In this document: positions 1 through 7,286 of the stretch, piece after piece
How positions within the stretch are numbered: the first letter of the stretch is position 1
How the letters are laid out: every line of letters begins with the position of its first letter
Assembly (NCBI GenBank): GCA_021772235.1
Contig: JAJFMI010000198.1
Span: 1-13,611 of the forward strand
Reading direction: 5' to 3'
DNA length: 13,611 bases
From: Chlamydiota bacterium
Lineage (GTDB): Bacteria > Chlamydiota > Chlamydiia > Chlamydiales > JAJFMI01
Notes under the pieces: model-generated
What the model saw: only the letters and a program-made list of their open reading frames with translations
Database searches by the model: none
What the model was told of the DNA's origin: nothing
Made by a program: the position numbers and the translations under genes

Positions 1-57
1 TGGTTAGGGAGTGATGGTTGGCATGATAATGGAACTATGGGGCTTCGCTTAAGATAA
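1..57 (+). CDS. C-terminal fragment of an unidentified protein
   Basis: Frame 1 is open from the first base and reads WLGSDGWHDNGTMGLRLR before a TAA at 55-57; the other two plus frames stop within the first 12 bases. The Gly/Asp/Asn-rich string ending in G-L-R-L-R loosely resembles the end of formylglycine-generating-enzyme (SUMF1)-type domains, which typically finish G-F-R-L, but 18 codons are too few for a family call. It could also be a chance open frame. A hairpin starts 39 bp after the stop, which fits a gene end here. Confidence 0.3.
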   Translation, partial: WLGSDGWHDNGTMGLRLR

Positions 58-95
58 AGAGTCTTTTTTCTATTTATTTATAGTCAATTTTAACT

Positions 96-126
96 ATCGC
101 TCATGCTCACTGGCAGTATGGGCGAT
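96..126. terminator. Hairpin between two gene ends, possible bidirectional terminator
   Basis: ATCGCTCAT at 96-104 pairs with ATGGGCGAT at 118-126, giving a 9-bp stem with one T-G wobble and a 13-nt loop. On the plus strand it is followed by a T-rich stretch (TTGATTTGTTTC), and on the minus strand by an AT-rich run. It lies between the end of the fragment at 1-57 and the 3' end of the minus-strand operon at 169, where convergent transcripts should stop. There is no perfect U-tract, so the call is tentative. Confidence 0.4.
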
Positions 127-168
127 TTGATTTGTTTCAACAGTGATCAATAAGACGCATGAATTACA

Positions 169-528
169 TTAGTTCTTTTTTTTGGGGAGCTTGACGGGAA
201 GTTTGGAAACGTAGGTGATGGATTTTTGAATCCACACTGTGAGTTTTGTTTTGTTGCTTAGGATTTCTGGCGGTAGTATGACATATTCTTTCATTAGACG
301 GCCCATTGGGGCAAAGCGTTCTGCTTGATGTTCGGTAATCATTGCATTGCGATCTTCGTCTTTGAGTCTCAGCACCCAGTTTTCCTCATGCAGTCCGGTA
401 AACATGTTGCCATGCAAGAAACAGCACGGATAACCAAACATTTTGCGAGGCTCCGCTTCCGCAAAGGCTTCCATTGTGTTTATGAATTTTTCTTTTAACT
501 CTTCTGAAGATTTTTGCCATTTTCCCAT
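169..528 (-). CDS. TfoX N-terminal-domain family protein
   Basis: This 119-aa protein matches the stand-alone TfoX/Sxy N-terminal domain. The diagnostic core is MFGYPCCFLHGNMFTG at about residues 30-45, followed by a strand with W-V-L-R-L and a downstream P-M-G-R segment (about 75-78). It has no C-terminal TfoX domain, so it should not be assumed to regulate competence; many one-domain members have no known function. It has a Lys-rich C-terminus. The ATG lies inside the end of the upstream transferase gene (34-nt overlap, different frame), so it is the last gene of a four-gene minus-strand operon and is probably translated by coupling. The family call is confident; the role is unknown. Confidence 0.8.
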   Translation of the reverse strand: MGKWQKSSEELKEKFINTMEAFAEAEPRKMFGYPCCFLHGNMFTGLHEENWVLRLKDEDRNAMITEHQAERFAPMGRLMKEYVILPPEILSNKTKLTVWIQKSITYVSKLPVKLPKKKN

Positions 529-1541
529 GCGCTTAGAATATCATGGGTTAGTTTTTCTGTGTTAAAGGTTTTTGTAAAAGTGTGGGAGTAAAGTTTTTGT
601 TTTTGAGTGAGTAATTCGTTTTGGGGTTTTTCTGCAATGTGTGGGAGCTGATCTGGAGTGATGGTGTAGCCACAGCTATGGAGTGCTAAGCCTAATTTTT
701 GAGGATCGTCGTTGTGAGGATTGAGGAAAAGCATCGGTTTTTGAAAGGTAAGAAAATCGTAACCGACTGAAGACATATCACCGAGATAAATAGCGGCGAT
801 TTCACAGAGGGGGTAGATGGGGGGAAACTCTTCGATGAATAGGGCTGTGGGAAAACGGGTTTTGAGTTGGATGAGTTCAGCAGCTTTTTCTCGCACGGTG
901 TTGGGGTGAAGTTTTACTAGAACGTGGTAGGAGGGTAGGAGTTTTTCAAGGGCTTGCGATCCGAGAGAAAAGAGTGTTCCAGAATCTTCAAAGTCTTCCC
1001 ATGTGGGAGCGTAGAGGATCGTCTTTTTTGTGCTGCGGTATTTTTGGGTGAGTTGCGCATAGAAGGCTTTGTGCTTTTGGTAGTAGGTGTGACGATAATT
1101 TCCCAATTGGTGGATATGAGGAATTTGATCGAGAACGCCTTTTTCTCCTATGAATTCGAGCATTTTTTGCCCGTAAACAAGGATGGTTTCCTCGTTTCCA
1201 AGCCCTTCCATTAGAGGTTTTTTTCGCCCTTTATCGGAGTTGCCATGGGGTAGCCAGATCATTTTTGGTTCTTTTTTCAATGCTTGGCTAGCAAAGAAAA
1301 GCATCGGTTTGAGGAGTTTGCAAGAGAGGGTTGTGATCAGCACCTCATAATCGGCAACGATAGACGTGGTTGAGGAGAGGCCCTCATAAAGGAGCACTTC
1401 TGTTTCAGGATAGTAGCGTTTTGTCAGTGCAAATATTTCGTGATCGGTTACAACAAGAGGGATTTGCATGAGCGATGCAAGGGGAGCTAGATGATCGAGG
1501 TATAAAAGTTTTGGGCCAAAAATGGCAGCAGCACAACGCAT
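495..1541 (-). CDS. CDP-glycerol glycerophosphotransferase-like protein, paralogue 3 of 3
   Basis: This 348-aa protein resembles the GT-B-fold TagB/TagF family, which transfers glycerol-phosphate (or related polyol-phosphate) units from CDP-activated donors. Visible family blocks are PHGNSDKG (98-105), L-G-N-Y-R (146-150), YAPTWED (177-183), KLHPN (210-214) and DMSSVGYDF (245-253); the His of the HP block and the D-x-S-S block are where CDP-glycerol binding residues lie in TagF. The N-terminus, with L-Y-L-D-H-L-A-P-L, aligns with both neighbouring paralogues, so this ATG is the right start although no Shine-Dalgarno site precedes it. It has no transmembrane segment and is probably cytoplasmic or peripheral. 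It overlaps the upstream paralogue by 55 nt and the TfoX gene by 34 nt. The substrate is unknown. Confidence 0.82.
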   Translation of the reverse strand: MRCAAAIFGPKLLYLDHLAPLASLMQIPLVVTDHEIFALTKRYYPETEVLLYEGLSSTTSIVADYEVLITTLSCKLLKPMLFFASQALKKEPKMIWLPHGNSDKGRKKPLMEGLGNEETILVYGQKMLEFIGEKGVLDQIPHIHQLGNYRHTYYQKHKAFYAQLTQKYRSTKKTILYAPTWEDFEDSGTLFSLGSQALEKLLPSYHVLVKLHPNTVREKAAELIQLKTRFPTALFIEEFPPIYPLCEIAAIYLGDMSSVGYDFLTFQKPMLFLNPHNDDPQKLGLALHSCGYTITPDQLPHIAEKPQNELLTQKQKLYSHTFTKTFNTEKLTHDILSAWENGKNLQKS

Positions 1542-2419
1542 AATGTGAAAACTTTTTTATAAAGCTTTTGGCGTTTTTCTGCACATGTAGGATCGTTTTC
1601 TTTTGGCCAGGGACTGCCGCACTGGGAAAGCTCTGTTTCAATTTTGCCGCAAAAATAGAGTGGGCGATCAAAAGTTAAAAAGTCATATCCGATGGAGGAG
1701 TAATCGCCGATGTAGGCATCTGTGCGTGCTAAGAGCGGATAGATGAGGGGAAAGTCTGTAAGTGGGTTTAAGGCGACCATTTCAGCGAGGTGTGTTTCAA
1801 AAAGCAGGGGGTGGGCTTTTATGATGACGTGGGCATCTTTTGGGAAATCTTTTTTTTCAAAGATTGTTGTGCCGTTTTCACCATCATCCCAGGTAGGCGC
1901 GTAGAGGTAGATTTTTTTGTTCGGGAGCTGCAGTTCTTTTTGCGCCAGTTCATCGTAAAAGTTTTTATAGCGCAGGTAGAAGTCGTAGCGAAAATTACCG
2001 ATGCGCTTGCTCGGGATGTTTTTACAAAAGCGCTCTTCCATTTGCGCGCCGTAGATGAGGGCGAGTTCTTGTTCTGGAAAGGGGTTTAGAGCGGGATTTT
2101 TTAGTCCTTTATCGGAGTTGCCGTGCGGCAGATAGCAAAAAGTGACGTGTTTATTACATGTTGTTTCGATGAGTTTTTGCAATTTTTTTCGCGTATGCTT
2201 TTCGGTCACAAAAAGTGTGTCAAAATGGCTGCCGAGAAAGTGGGGGGTCATCTCTGCCGGTGCAATGTAGCGTGTTTCTACCATCGGGTAGTAGTGGAGG
2301 GCCATTTTTTCAATTTTTAGATCGTTTGTAAGTAGGGGGATTTGCAAAAGATCGCAAAGTGGTGCGAGGTGGTCTAAATAGTGGTAGAGATGGCCGTTGC
2401 AGAGCGCTGCTGATTTCAT
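1487..2419 (-). CDS. CDP-glycerol glycerophosphotransferase-like protein, paralogue 2 of 3, altered C-terminus
   Basis: This 310-aa protein is of the same TagB/TagF-like type: LDHLAPL (15-21), PHGNSDKG (98-105), IGNFR (140-144), YAPTWDDG (173-180), KAHP (201-204) and DYSSIGYDF (239-247). Its ATG overlaps the stop of the upstream paralogue in an ATGA, so translation is coupled. Its C-terminus departs from the other two: after KLYKKVF (285-291) it reads an unrelated hydrophobic tail that is really the 5' end of the next gene in another frame. About 20-25 residues of helix present in the paralogues are missing. A run of six A on the coding strand (1553-1558) sits exactly at the junction, and a -1 shift there would fuse this protein to the next one (about 641 aa). 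It may be an active, truncated or frameshifted paralogue. Confidence 0.8.
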   Translation of the reverse strand: MKSAALCNGHLYHYLDHLAPLCDLLQIPLLTNDLKIEKMALHYYPMVETRYIAPAEMTPHFLGSHFDTLFVTEKHTRKKLQKLIETTCNKHVTFCYLPHGNSDKGLKNPALNPFPEQELALIYGAQMEERFCKNIPSKRIGNFRYDFYLRYKNFYDELAQKELQLPNKKIYLYAPTWDDGENGTTIFEKKDFPKDAHVIIKAHPLLFETHLAEMVALNPLTDFPLIYPLLARTDAYIGDYSSIGYDFLTFDRPLYFCGKIETELSQCGSPWPKENDPTCAEKRQKLYKKVFTLCVVLLPFLAQNFYTSII

Positions 2420-3465
2420 ATTACGCGCGCATCCAGGGCTTTTTCAGAAGTGTTGAAAATCATCTCTTGGAGTTTATCACGTGTGGGCGCCTTTGCAAAA
2501 GCTTCCTGGTAGAGGGCTTTTCGTTTTTCTGAAAATTCCATCTGCTCCTTTTCAACAAGCTGATCAATTTCATTGAGATCATCAACTTGTATACCGACTT
2601 GGTGAAGAGGTAAATTTGGATCGGGATGCAAAAAGAGCATGGGCTTATCAAATTGTAAAAAGTCATAGCCGATTGAGGAGATGTCACCGATGTAAAAATC
2701 GGCAAGATCAAGAAGGGGATAGATAGGCGGGTACTGTTCCAAAAAGAGGACGCTATCGCCATATTCGCGCATTAAGGCTTGCAGTCCATTCATGTCTAAA
2801 ATGGAGGTGTTGGGATGTAGTTTGATGATGAGATTGTATTTGGGAGTGAGTTTGTCGATGAGGCTAGGCGCGGTTACAAAAAGTGTGGAAGTATCGCCGC
2901 CATCATTCCAGGTGGGCGCGTAGAGAATGGTTTTCTTTTCTGAACTGAGGTGAGGCAAAATTTCAGATGCGAGCATTTTATTGTAAAAAGTTTTCATGCG
3001 CTCGTAATAGGTAAGTCGATAATTTCCAACGGTGAGCACATGCGGGATTTGTTCGTAGACGCCACGATTTTTGAAAATCTGCTCCATTTGTTCCCCGTAT
3101 ATGAGGGCGATTGTTTCATGGGGCAGCCCTTCAAAAGGAAAGTTTTTGTCGGAATTGCCGTGCGGCACCCAGATCGAAAGGATTTTCTTTCCTGCCATCA
3201 TCTCTGCCACGCGAAAGAGTTTGCGCAGGAAAAAAGCGGGAAGGTTGGTGATGATCACATCATATTCAGGAACAAGGCGCTTTGTGACTTCGATCCAATC
3301 GTAGTGCAAGATAACTAAATCGGGATAATAGCGATTGGCCAGTTCAAAAAGTTCGTTTTCCGTCACAATAAGCGGAATATCTAGTAGCGCAGCAAGTGGC
3401 GCGATGTGATCTAAGTAGGCAATATTATCGCCAAAAATAAGGGCACAAGTTCTTTTCTTAATCAT
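2416..3465 (-). CDS. CDP-glycerol glycerophosphotransferase-like protein, paralogue 1 of 3
   Basis: This 349-aa protein is the first gene of the minus-strand operon. Blocks seen: YLDHIAPL (17-24), PHGNSDK (101-107), VGNYR (146-150), YAPTWNDG (182-189), KLHPN (215-219) and DISSIGYDF (251-259), all typical of TagB/TagF-like transferases with a GT-B fold. Compared with Gram-positive TagF it has only the catalytic part and lacks an extra N-terminal domain. The segment around residues 75-95 is hydrophobic or basic (F-F-L-R-K-L-F-R) and could give peripheral membrane contact. Its ATG lies 7 bp from the divergent mutY frame, so the promoters of the two must overlap each other's 5' coding ends; no clear Shine-Dalgarno site is visible. 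Its stop overlaps the next ATG. The acceptor polymer is unknown. Confidence 0.83.
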   Translation of the reverse strand: MIKKRTCALIFGDNIAYLDHIAPLAALLDIPLIVTENELFELANRYYPDLVILHYDWIEVTKRLVPEYDVIITNLPAFFLRKLFRVAEMMAGKKILSIWVPHGNSDKNFPFEGLPHETIALIYGEQMEQIFKNRGVYEQIPHVLTVGNYRLTYYERMKTFYNKMLASEILPHLSSEKKTILYAPTWNDGGDTSTLFVTAPSLIDKLTPKYNLIIKLHPNTSILDMNGLQALMREYGDSVLFLEQYPPIYPLLDLADFYIGDISSIGYDFLQFDKPMLFLHPDPNLPLHQVGIQVDDLNEIDQLVEKEQMEFSEKRKALYQEAFAKAPTRDKLQEMIFNTSEKALDARVI

Positions 3466-3472
3466 AATTCGG

Positions 3473-4507
3473 ATGGTACAATATGTTTCAATGATTGACG
3501 AGCTTAGATCTTGGTTCCGTTCTCAAAAGCGCGATTTCCCCTGGAGGAGCGAGGTGACGCCTTACCGCGTTTGGGTTTCAGAGGTGATGCTGCAGCAGAC
3601 ACGGGCATCGGTTGTGATTCCCTATTTTTTGCGATGGATGGAAATGTTTCCAACAGTTTGCAATTTGGCAGTTGCGGATAAAGAAAAAGTTTTAAAGTGC
3701 TGGGAGGGATTGGGTTACTACTCCCGCGCTCGCAATTTGCAAAAAGGCGCAAGGCGCGTTGTAGCAGAATTTGGAGGAAAAATCCCGGCAACAGCGGAAG
3801 AGCTCTGCGCAATTGAGGGAATCGGTCCCTACACGGTTGGCGCCATTTTGAGTTTTGCCTTTCATCAAAAAGCCGCTGCGGTAGATGGCAATGTGATGCG
3901 TGTGCTTTCGCGCTTTTGGGGGATTGAGGCGCCGATTGATCTGCCTGCAACGCAAAAAGTAATTCGCGAGAAGACGCTAAAACTCCTTCCAGAGGAAAAA
4001 CCTTGGGAAATTAGCGAAGCGCTTATTGAACTCGGCGCGCTTGTCTGCGGAAAAAATCCGCAATGCCCGATCTGTCCGCTTCGCAAAGAGTGTGTAGCAA
4101 AAAATCAAGGTCTACAACTTCCCAATAAACGCAAAAAAATGCAGACGATGCATCTCTATCGAAGTGTGGGAATTGTCGAGTGCCGAGGGGAGTTTATCGT
4201 AAGCCAAGTGGAAAAAGGCAAGGTGATGGAAGGGCTTTGGGAATTCCCCTATGTCGAGCGCGAAGCAAATTTGGAAGAACATCTGGGAATCAAACTTCTT
4301 TATGTTCAAGATTTTCCCAAGCAAGCCCATACATTCACCCGTTTTAAAGCGCATCTCTTCCCCACTCATTGGCATACTGAAAAAAAAGTCGCCGCTCACA
4401 CTTGGAAAACCTTAGAAGAGATCATCAAACTTCCCTTCTCATCTGGCCATCGACGGATTTTGCACCAGCTGTTAGAATATAGGAATGGATCATCCCAAAT
4501 GTTGTAA
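3473..4507 (+). CDS. mutY: A/G-specific adenine glycosylase MutY
   Basis: Base-excision repair enzyme that removes adenine mispaired with 8-oxoguanine; 344 aa, about the usual length. Catalytic Glu37 lies in SEVMLQQT, the helix-hairpin-helix is at about 111-121 (A-I-E-G-I-G-P-Y-T) and catalytic Asp138 is in AVDGN. The iron-sulfur cluster cysteines are C202, C208, C211 and C217, and a NudT1-like 8-oxoG recognition domain follows from about residue 225. The first Cys spacing is X5, one shorter than the X6 of E. coli MutY. The start is uncertain: ATG at 3473, or the second ATG at 3491 (MIDELRSWF), which fits the family N-terminus better. A TACAAT hexamer at 3477-3482 could be a -10 element for the second start. 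The 3' end overlaps the copper ATPase gene by 23 nt, suggesting one transcript. Confidence 0.95.
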   Translation: MVQYVSMIDELRSWFRSQKRDFPWRSEVTPYRVWVSEVMLQQTRASVVIPYFLRWMEMFPTVCNLAVADKEKVLKCWEGLGYYSRARNLQKGARRVVAEFGGKIPATAEELCAIEGIGPYTVGAILSFAFHQKAAAVDGNVMRVLSRFWGIEAPIDLPATQKVIREKTLKLLPEEKPWEISEALIELGALVCGKNPQCPICPLRKECVAKNQGLQLPNKRKKMQTMHLYRSVGIVECRGEFIVSQVEKGKVMEGLWEFPYVEREANLEEHLGIKLLYVQDFPKQAHTFTRFKAHLFPTHWHTEKKVAAHTWKTLEEIIKLPFSSGHRRILHQLLEYRNGSSQML

Positions 4508-6353
4508 AGCCAAACCCAATCCCAAGCTCGCCTTTTTTTGTATCGCATTAAGCCTACCGCTACTACTCCCCTTGCCGCCTTGGCTGCAATTTTGTCTCGC
4601 AACACCCATCCAATTTATTGGCGGGTGGTCGTTTTACAAAAATGCGTTTAAGGGAAAGCCCAATATGGACACGCTCATCGCAATTGGAACAAGTGCAGCA
4701 TGGGCTTTTTCTGTAGCGGCGTGGCTTTTTGGCATTTCGCCCCATCTCTATTTTGAGACGAGCGCTATTTTGATCTCCCTTGTATTGCTTGGACGCTATT
4801 TTGAAGCGCGTTCAAAAGATCGCGCTAGCAGCGGTATGACAGCGCTTTTGAAAATGGAAGCAAAGTCGGCGCGATTAAAAAATGGGGAAGAAATTCCTAT
4901 CGAGCAGGTGAAAAAAGGCGATTTTATTCTGGTGCGACCAGGGGAGCGTGTTCCCGTGGATGGAAAAGTAGAAGAGGGAATTTCTACCATTGATGAATCG
5001 ATGTTAACGGGTGAATCGATTCCCGTAGCAAAAGAAAAGGGGAGCGGAGTTTTTGCGGGAAGTGTCAATGGTGAAGGCGTCATGACAATTTGCGCGACAA
5101 AAGTGGGAAGTGAAACGGCACTTGGGGCTATCATTCGCATTGTTGAAGAGGCACAGAAATCAAAAGCACCGATTCAAAAATTGGCCGATCGCATTTCCGG
5201 AGTATTTGTGCCCGTGGTGTTAGCCATTTCGATTGTGACTTTTGTTCTTTGGGGACTTATTAGTGGAGATTGGCAAGAGGGATTGATTAGTGCGGTGGCA
5301 GTATTGGTTATTTCTTGCCCTTGCGCTTTGGGACTTGCAACACCAATGGTAATAATGGTTGCGACAGGGCGCGGCGCGCGCGAAGGCATTTTGATCAAAG
5401 ATGTGCAAGCCTTGGAAGAGTGCAAAAAGTTGCAAGCGCTGATCTTAGATAAGACAGGCACAGTTACTGAAGGAAAACTGCAAGTGATCGAAATGCAGGG
5501 AGAAAAAGTAGAAATTGCCAAAGCTCTCGCTTTCTCCTCAGAACACATTATCTCCCAAGCGATTGTTAAACATCTAACAGATGTAAAAGAGGCGGCGATT
5601 ACTGACTTTCAATCTGTTCCAGGTAAAGGGGTAATGGCAAAAAGCGAAAACAGAATCTATTTCATGGGATCACCAAAATTTCTCATTGAGAAGGGGGTAG
5701 ATTGCGCGCCATTTCAGCAAATGATCGACTCCTCAACTGCCACACTTGTTTTTTTGGGATCAGAAGAAAAAGCGCTTTGCGCCTTTGCACTCAAAGATAC
5801 CATCAAACCAGGAACAAAAGAAGCGATCGAGCAACTTCACCAGATGGGACTTTCTCTCTACATTGTGAGTGGTGATCGCGAAAGCGCTGTAAAAGAAGTT
5901 GCAGAACAGGTGCAAGTTGATGGCTATTTTGCCGAAGTGCTTCCCGATGAAAAAGCAAACTACGTAAAAAAACTGCAGATGGAAGGAAAGAAAACAGGCA
6001 TGGTGGGCGATGGAGTGAACGATGCGCCGGCACTTGCCGTCAGTGATGTCGGTTTTGCCATTAGCAGCGGAACAGATGTCGCCATGGAAAGTGCCGCAGT
6101 TGGATTGATGCGTTCACACCTGCAAAATCTGGTTGATGCGATTCATCTTTCACGCCGCGCGTTTGTGAAAATCCGCCAAAACCTCTTCTTCGCATTTGTC
6201 TATAATTGTTTAGGAATTCCACTTGCCGCTTTCGGCTTGCTCAACCCCATGATTGCGGGCGCTGCCATGGCTCTTAGTTCGATTTCGGTTGTTCTGAATG
6301 CCTTGACTCTGCAGAAACCCAAATTGCCTACTAAGTTTCCTCTTAAAAAGTGA
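4485..6353 (+). CDS. copA: P1B-type copper-exporting ATPase without a metal-binding N-domain
   Basis: Inner-membrane pump that uses ATP to export Cu(I); 622 aa. In order: two N-terminal helices (about 15-31 and 34-50, the second in the L-A-T-P-I-Q-F block), NMDTLIAIGTSAA (60-72), actuator motif TGES (175-178), membrane CPC (278-280), phosphorylation site DKTGT (322-326), hinge GDGVNDAPAL (508-517), then YN (573-574) and M-A-L-S-S (595-599). The CPC/YN/M-SS set is the signature of the Cu(I) subgroup P1B-1. All eight expected helices are visible, but no CxxC heavy-metal domain precedes them; there is only a Cys pair at 6-7. The usual SEHP of the nucleotide domain reads SEHI (352-355), so the conserved Pro is lost. 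It overlaps mutY and has AGGA directly before the ATG. Silver export is an alternative. Confidence 0.92.
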   Translation: MDHPKCCKAKPNPKLAFFCIALSLPLLLPLPPWLQFCLATPIQFIGGWSFYKNAFKGKPNMDTLIAIGTSAAWAFSVAAWLFGISPHLYFETSAILISLVLLGRYFEARSKDRASSGMTALLKMEAKSARLKNGEEIPIEQVKKGDFILVRPGERVPVDGKVEEGISTIDESMLTGESIPVAKEKGSGVFAGSVNGEGVMTICATKVGSETALGAIIRIVEEAQKSKAPIQKLADRISGVFVPVVLAISIVTFVLWGLISGDWQEGLISAVAVLVISCPCALGLATPMVIMVATGRGAREGILIKDVQALEECKKLQALILDKTGTVTEGKLQVIEMQGEKVEIAKALAFSSEHIISQAIVKHLTDVKEAAITDFQSVPGKGVMAKSENRIYFMGSPKFLIEKGVDCAPFQQMIDSSTATLVFLGSEEKALCAFALKDTIKPGTKEAIEQLHQMGLSLYIVSGDRESAVKEVAEQVQVDGYFAEVLPDEKANYVKKLQMEGKKTGMVGDGVNDAPALAVSDVGFAISSGTDVAMESAAVGLMRSHLQNLVDAIHLSRRAFVKIRQNLFFAFVYNCLGIPLAAFGLLNPMIAGAAMALSSISVVLNALTLQKPKLPTKFPLKK

Positions 6354-6367
6354 TTAGAACCCATTGT

Positions 6368-7024
6368 TTAGCCTAAGGATTTTTTTTGATCTCTCTTCCA
6401 GTTTGACCAAACTTCATATAGAGCGTCAATATTTTCAGAGCATAATAACTTCATGGACTGAGATAGTTGCTCATCAGGCCAGTCCCACCATGACATTTCT
6501 AGTAGTTGTTCTATTTGCTTATCCGTAAACCGTTTGCGAATTGGTTTTGCAGAGTTTCCTGCAACGATGGTATACGGTTCAACATCTTTTGTGACAACGG
6601 AGCGTGCAGCTATCATCGCCCCATTCCCAACTTTTATCCCTGGCATGACCATTGCTTCTGCACCTATCCAAACGTCGTGACCTATTTCGGTATTTCCTGA
6701 ACCGAGATAACCATCGACCCCTTTTTCCATACACTTTTCATCAACATAAAAAAAAGGAAAAGTGCTTACCCATTCCATGCGATGCCCTTGGTTACCTGCC
6801 ATTATGAAGGAAACTCCGGTACCAATAGAACAAAAACTTCCAACGATGAGCTTATCAACATCATTTCTATCTGGCATAAGATAACGCGCACAGTCATCGA
6901 AGGAGTGGCCATGATAATAGCCTGAGTAATAGCTGTGTCGTCCTACAATAATATTTGGATTATTAATTTGTTGATCAAGGGGAATTCCTTTAAAAGGACT
7001 TTCAAAATAGTTATTTTTAGACAT
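6368..7024 (-). CDS. catB: CatB-type chloramphenicol (xenobiotic) acetyltransferase
   Basis: Trimeric left-handed beta-helix acyltransferase that uses acetyl-CoA to acetylate chloramphenicol or related hydroxylated compounds in the cytoplasm; 218 aa from the chosen start, close to the family length. Signatures are NYFESPFKG near the N-terminus, SYYSGYYHGHSFDDCARYL (31-49), the IMAGNQGHR block with catalytic His at about 81, hexapeptide-repeat strands (N-T-E-I-G-H-D-V-W-I-G) and a typical end with W-W-D-W-P. The ATG at 7022-7024 is preceded by AAGG at good spacing; a TTG at 7057 would add 11 unconserved residues. The family is spread by mobile DNA. Its neighbours here are a toxin-antitoxin pair and repeats, which suggests acquisition. 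The true substrate is untested. Confidence 0.9.
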   Translation of the reverse strand: MSKNNYFESPFKGIPLDQQINNPNIIVGRHSYYSGYYHGHSFDDCARYLMPDRNDVDKLIVGSFCSIGTGVSFIMAGNQGHRMEWVSTFPFFYVDEKCMEKGVDGYLGSGNTEIGHDVWIGAEAMVMPGIKVGNGAMIAARSVVTKDVEPYTIVAGNSAKPIRKRFTDKQIEQLLEMSWWDWPDEQLSQSMKLLCSENIDALYEVWSNWKRDQKKSLG

Positions 7025-7072
7025 GTCAAAAACCTTTTCCTTAAACAATACCTGCAAAATTTCCAGGCACAG

Positions 7073-7253
7073 AAATTTGTAGGTTGTTGTTTATTAGTGT
7101 GGTAAGAAACCAACCTAGAAATTAACCTAGAAGGAATCGGATGTCAACAGTTTCTAGGTAGACTGCAGGGTTCAAATTTTTGCAACCTAATGATGATTAG
7201 TGCGTTACGAAAAACAACCTAGAAATCTACCTAAAAGACGAGCTCGCAGGGTT
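7073..7253. repeat. Diverged tandem repeat with ACCTAGAA iterons
   Basis: Two copies start with AAATTT at 7073 and 7174 (period about 101 bp). The best block is 7093-7134 against 7196-7237, which share ATTAGTG, CAACCTAGAAAT and a following ACCTA-AAG with only scattered changes; both copies end at GCAGGGTT (7165-7172 and 7246-7253). Inside are ACCTAGAA at 7113-7120, 7125-7132 and 7217-7224, ACCTAAAA at 7229-7236, and the reverse form TTCTAGGT at 7152-7159. Within a copy the elements are 12 bp apart, about one helical turn, as in protein-binding iterons. It may be a binding array, a recombination scar, or the decayed end of a mobile element. Confidence 0.65.
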
Positions 7254-7286
7254 ACTTCGAGCTTCCAGGTAAAGGTTTACAAATAT

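Noticed and set aside
495..3465. Calling the trio capsule or teichoic-acid biosynthesis genes
   Set aside because: No polymerase, transporter or CDP-polyol synthase is in the window, so only the enzyme family is supported, not the pathway.
4350..4490. Copper-responsive operator or riboswitch before the copper ATPase
   Set aside because: The upstream sequence is mutY coding DNA; no CopY/CueR-like dyad or riboswitch core was visible.
7025..7057. TTG start at 7057 for the CatB protein
   Set aside because: It would add 11 residues outside the family alignment; the ATG at 7024 has AAGG at good spacing and starts where family members start.
7073..7253. CRISPR array or integron attC site beside catB
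   Set aside because: Only two unequal copies, no uniform spacers and no cas genes. The catB 3' end (6354-6370) shows GGCTAAAC but no matching GTTRRRY partner or attC-like fold.
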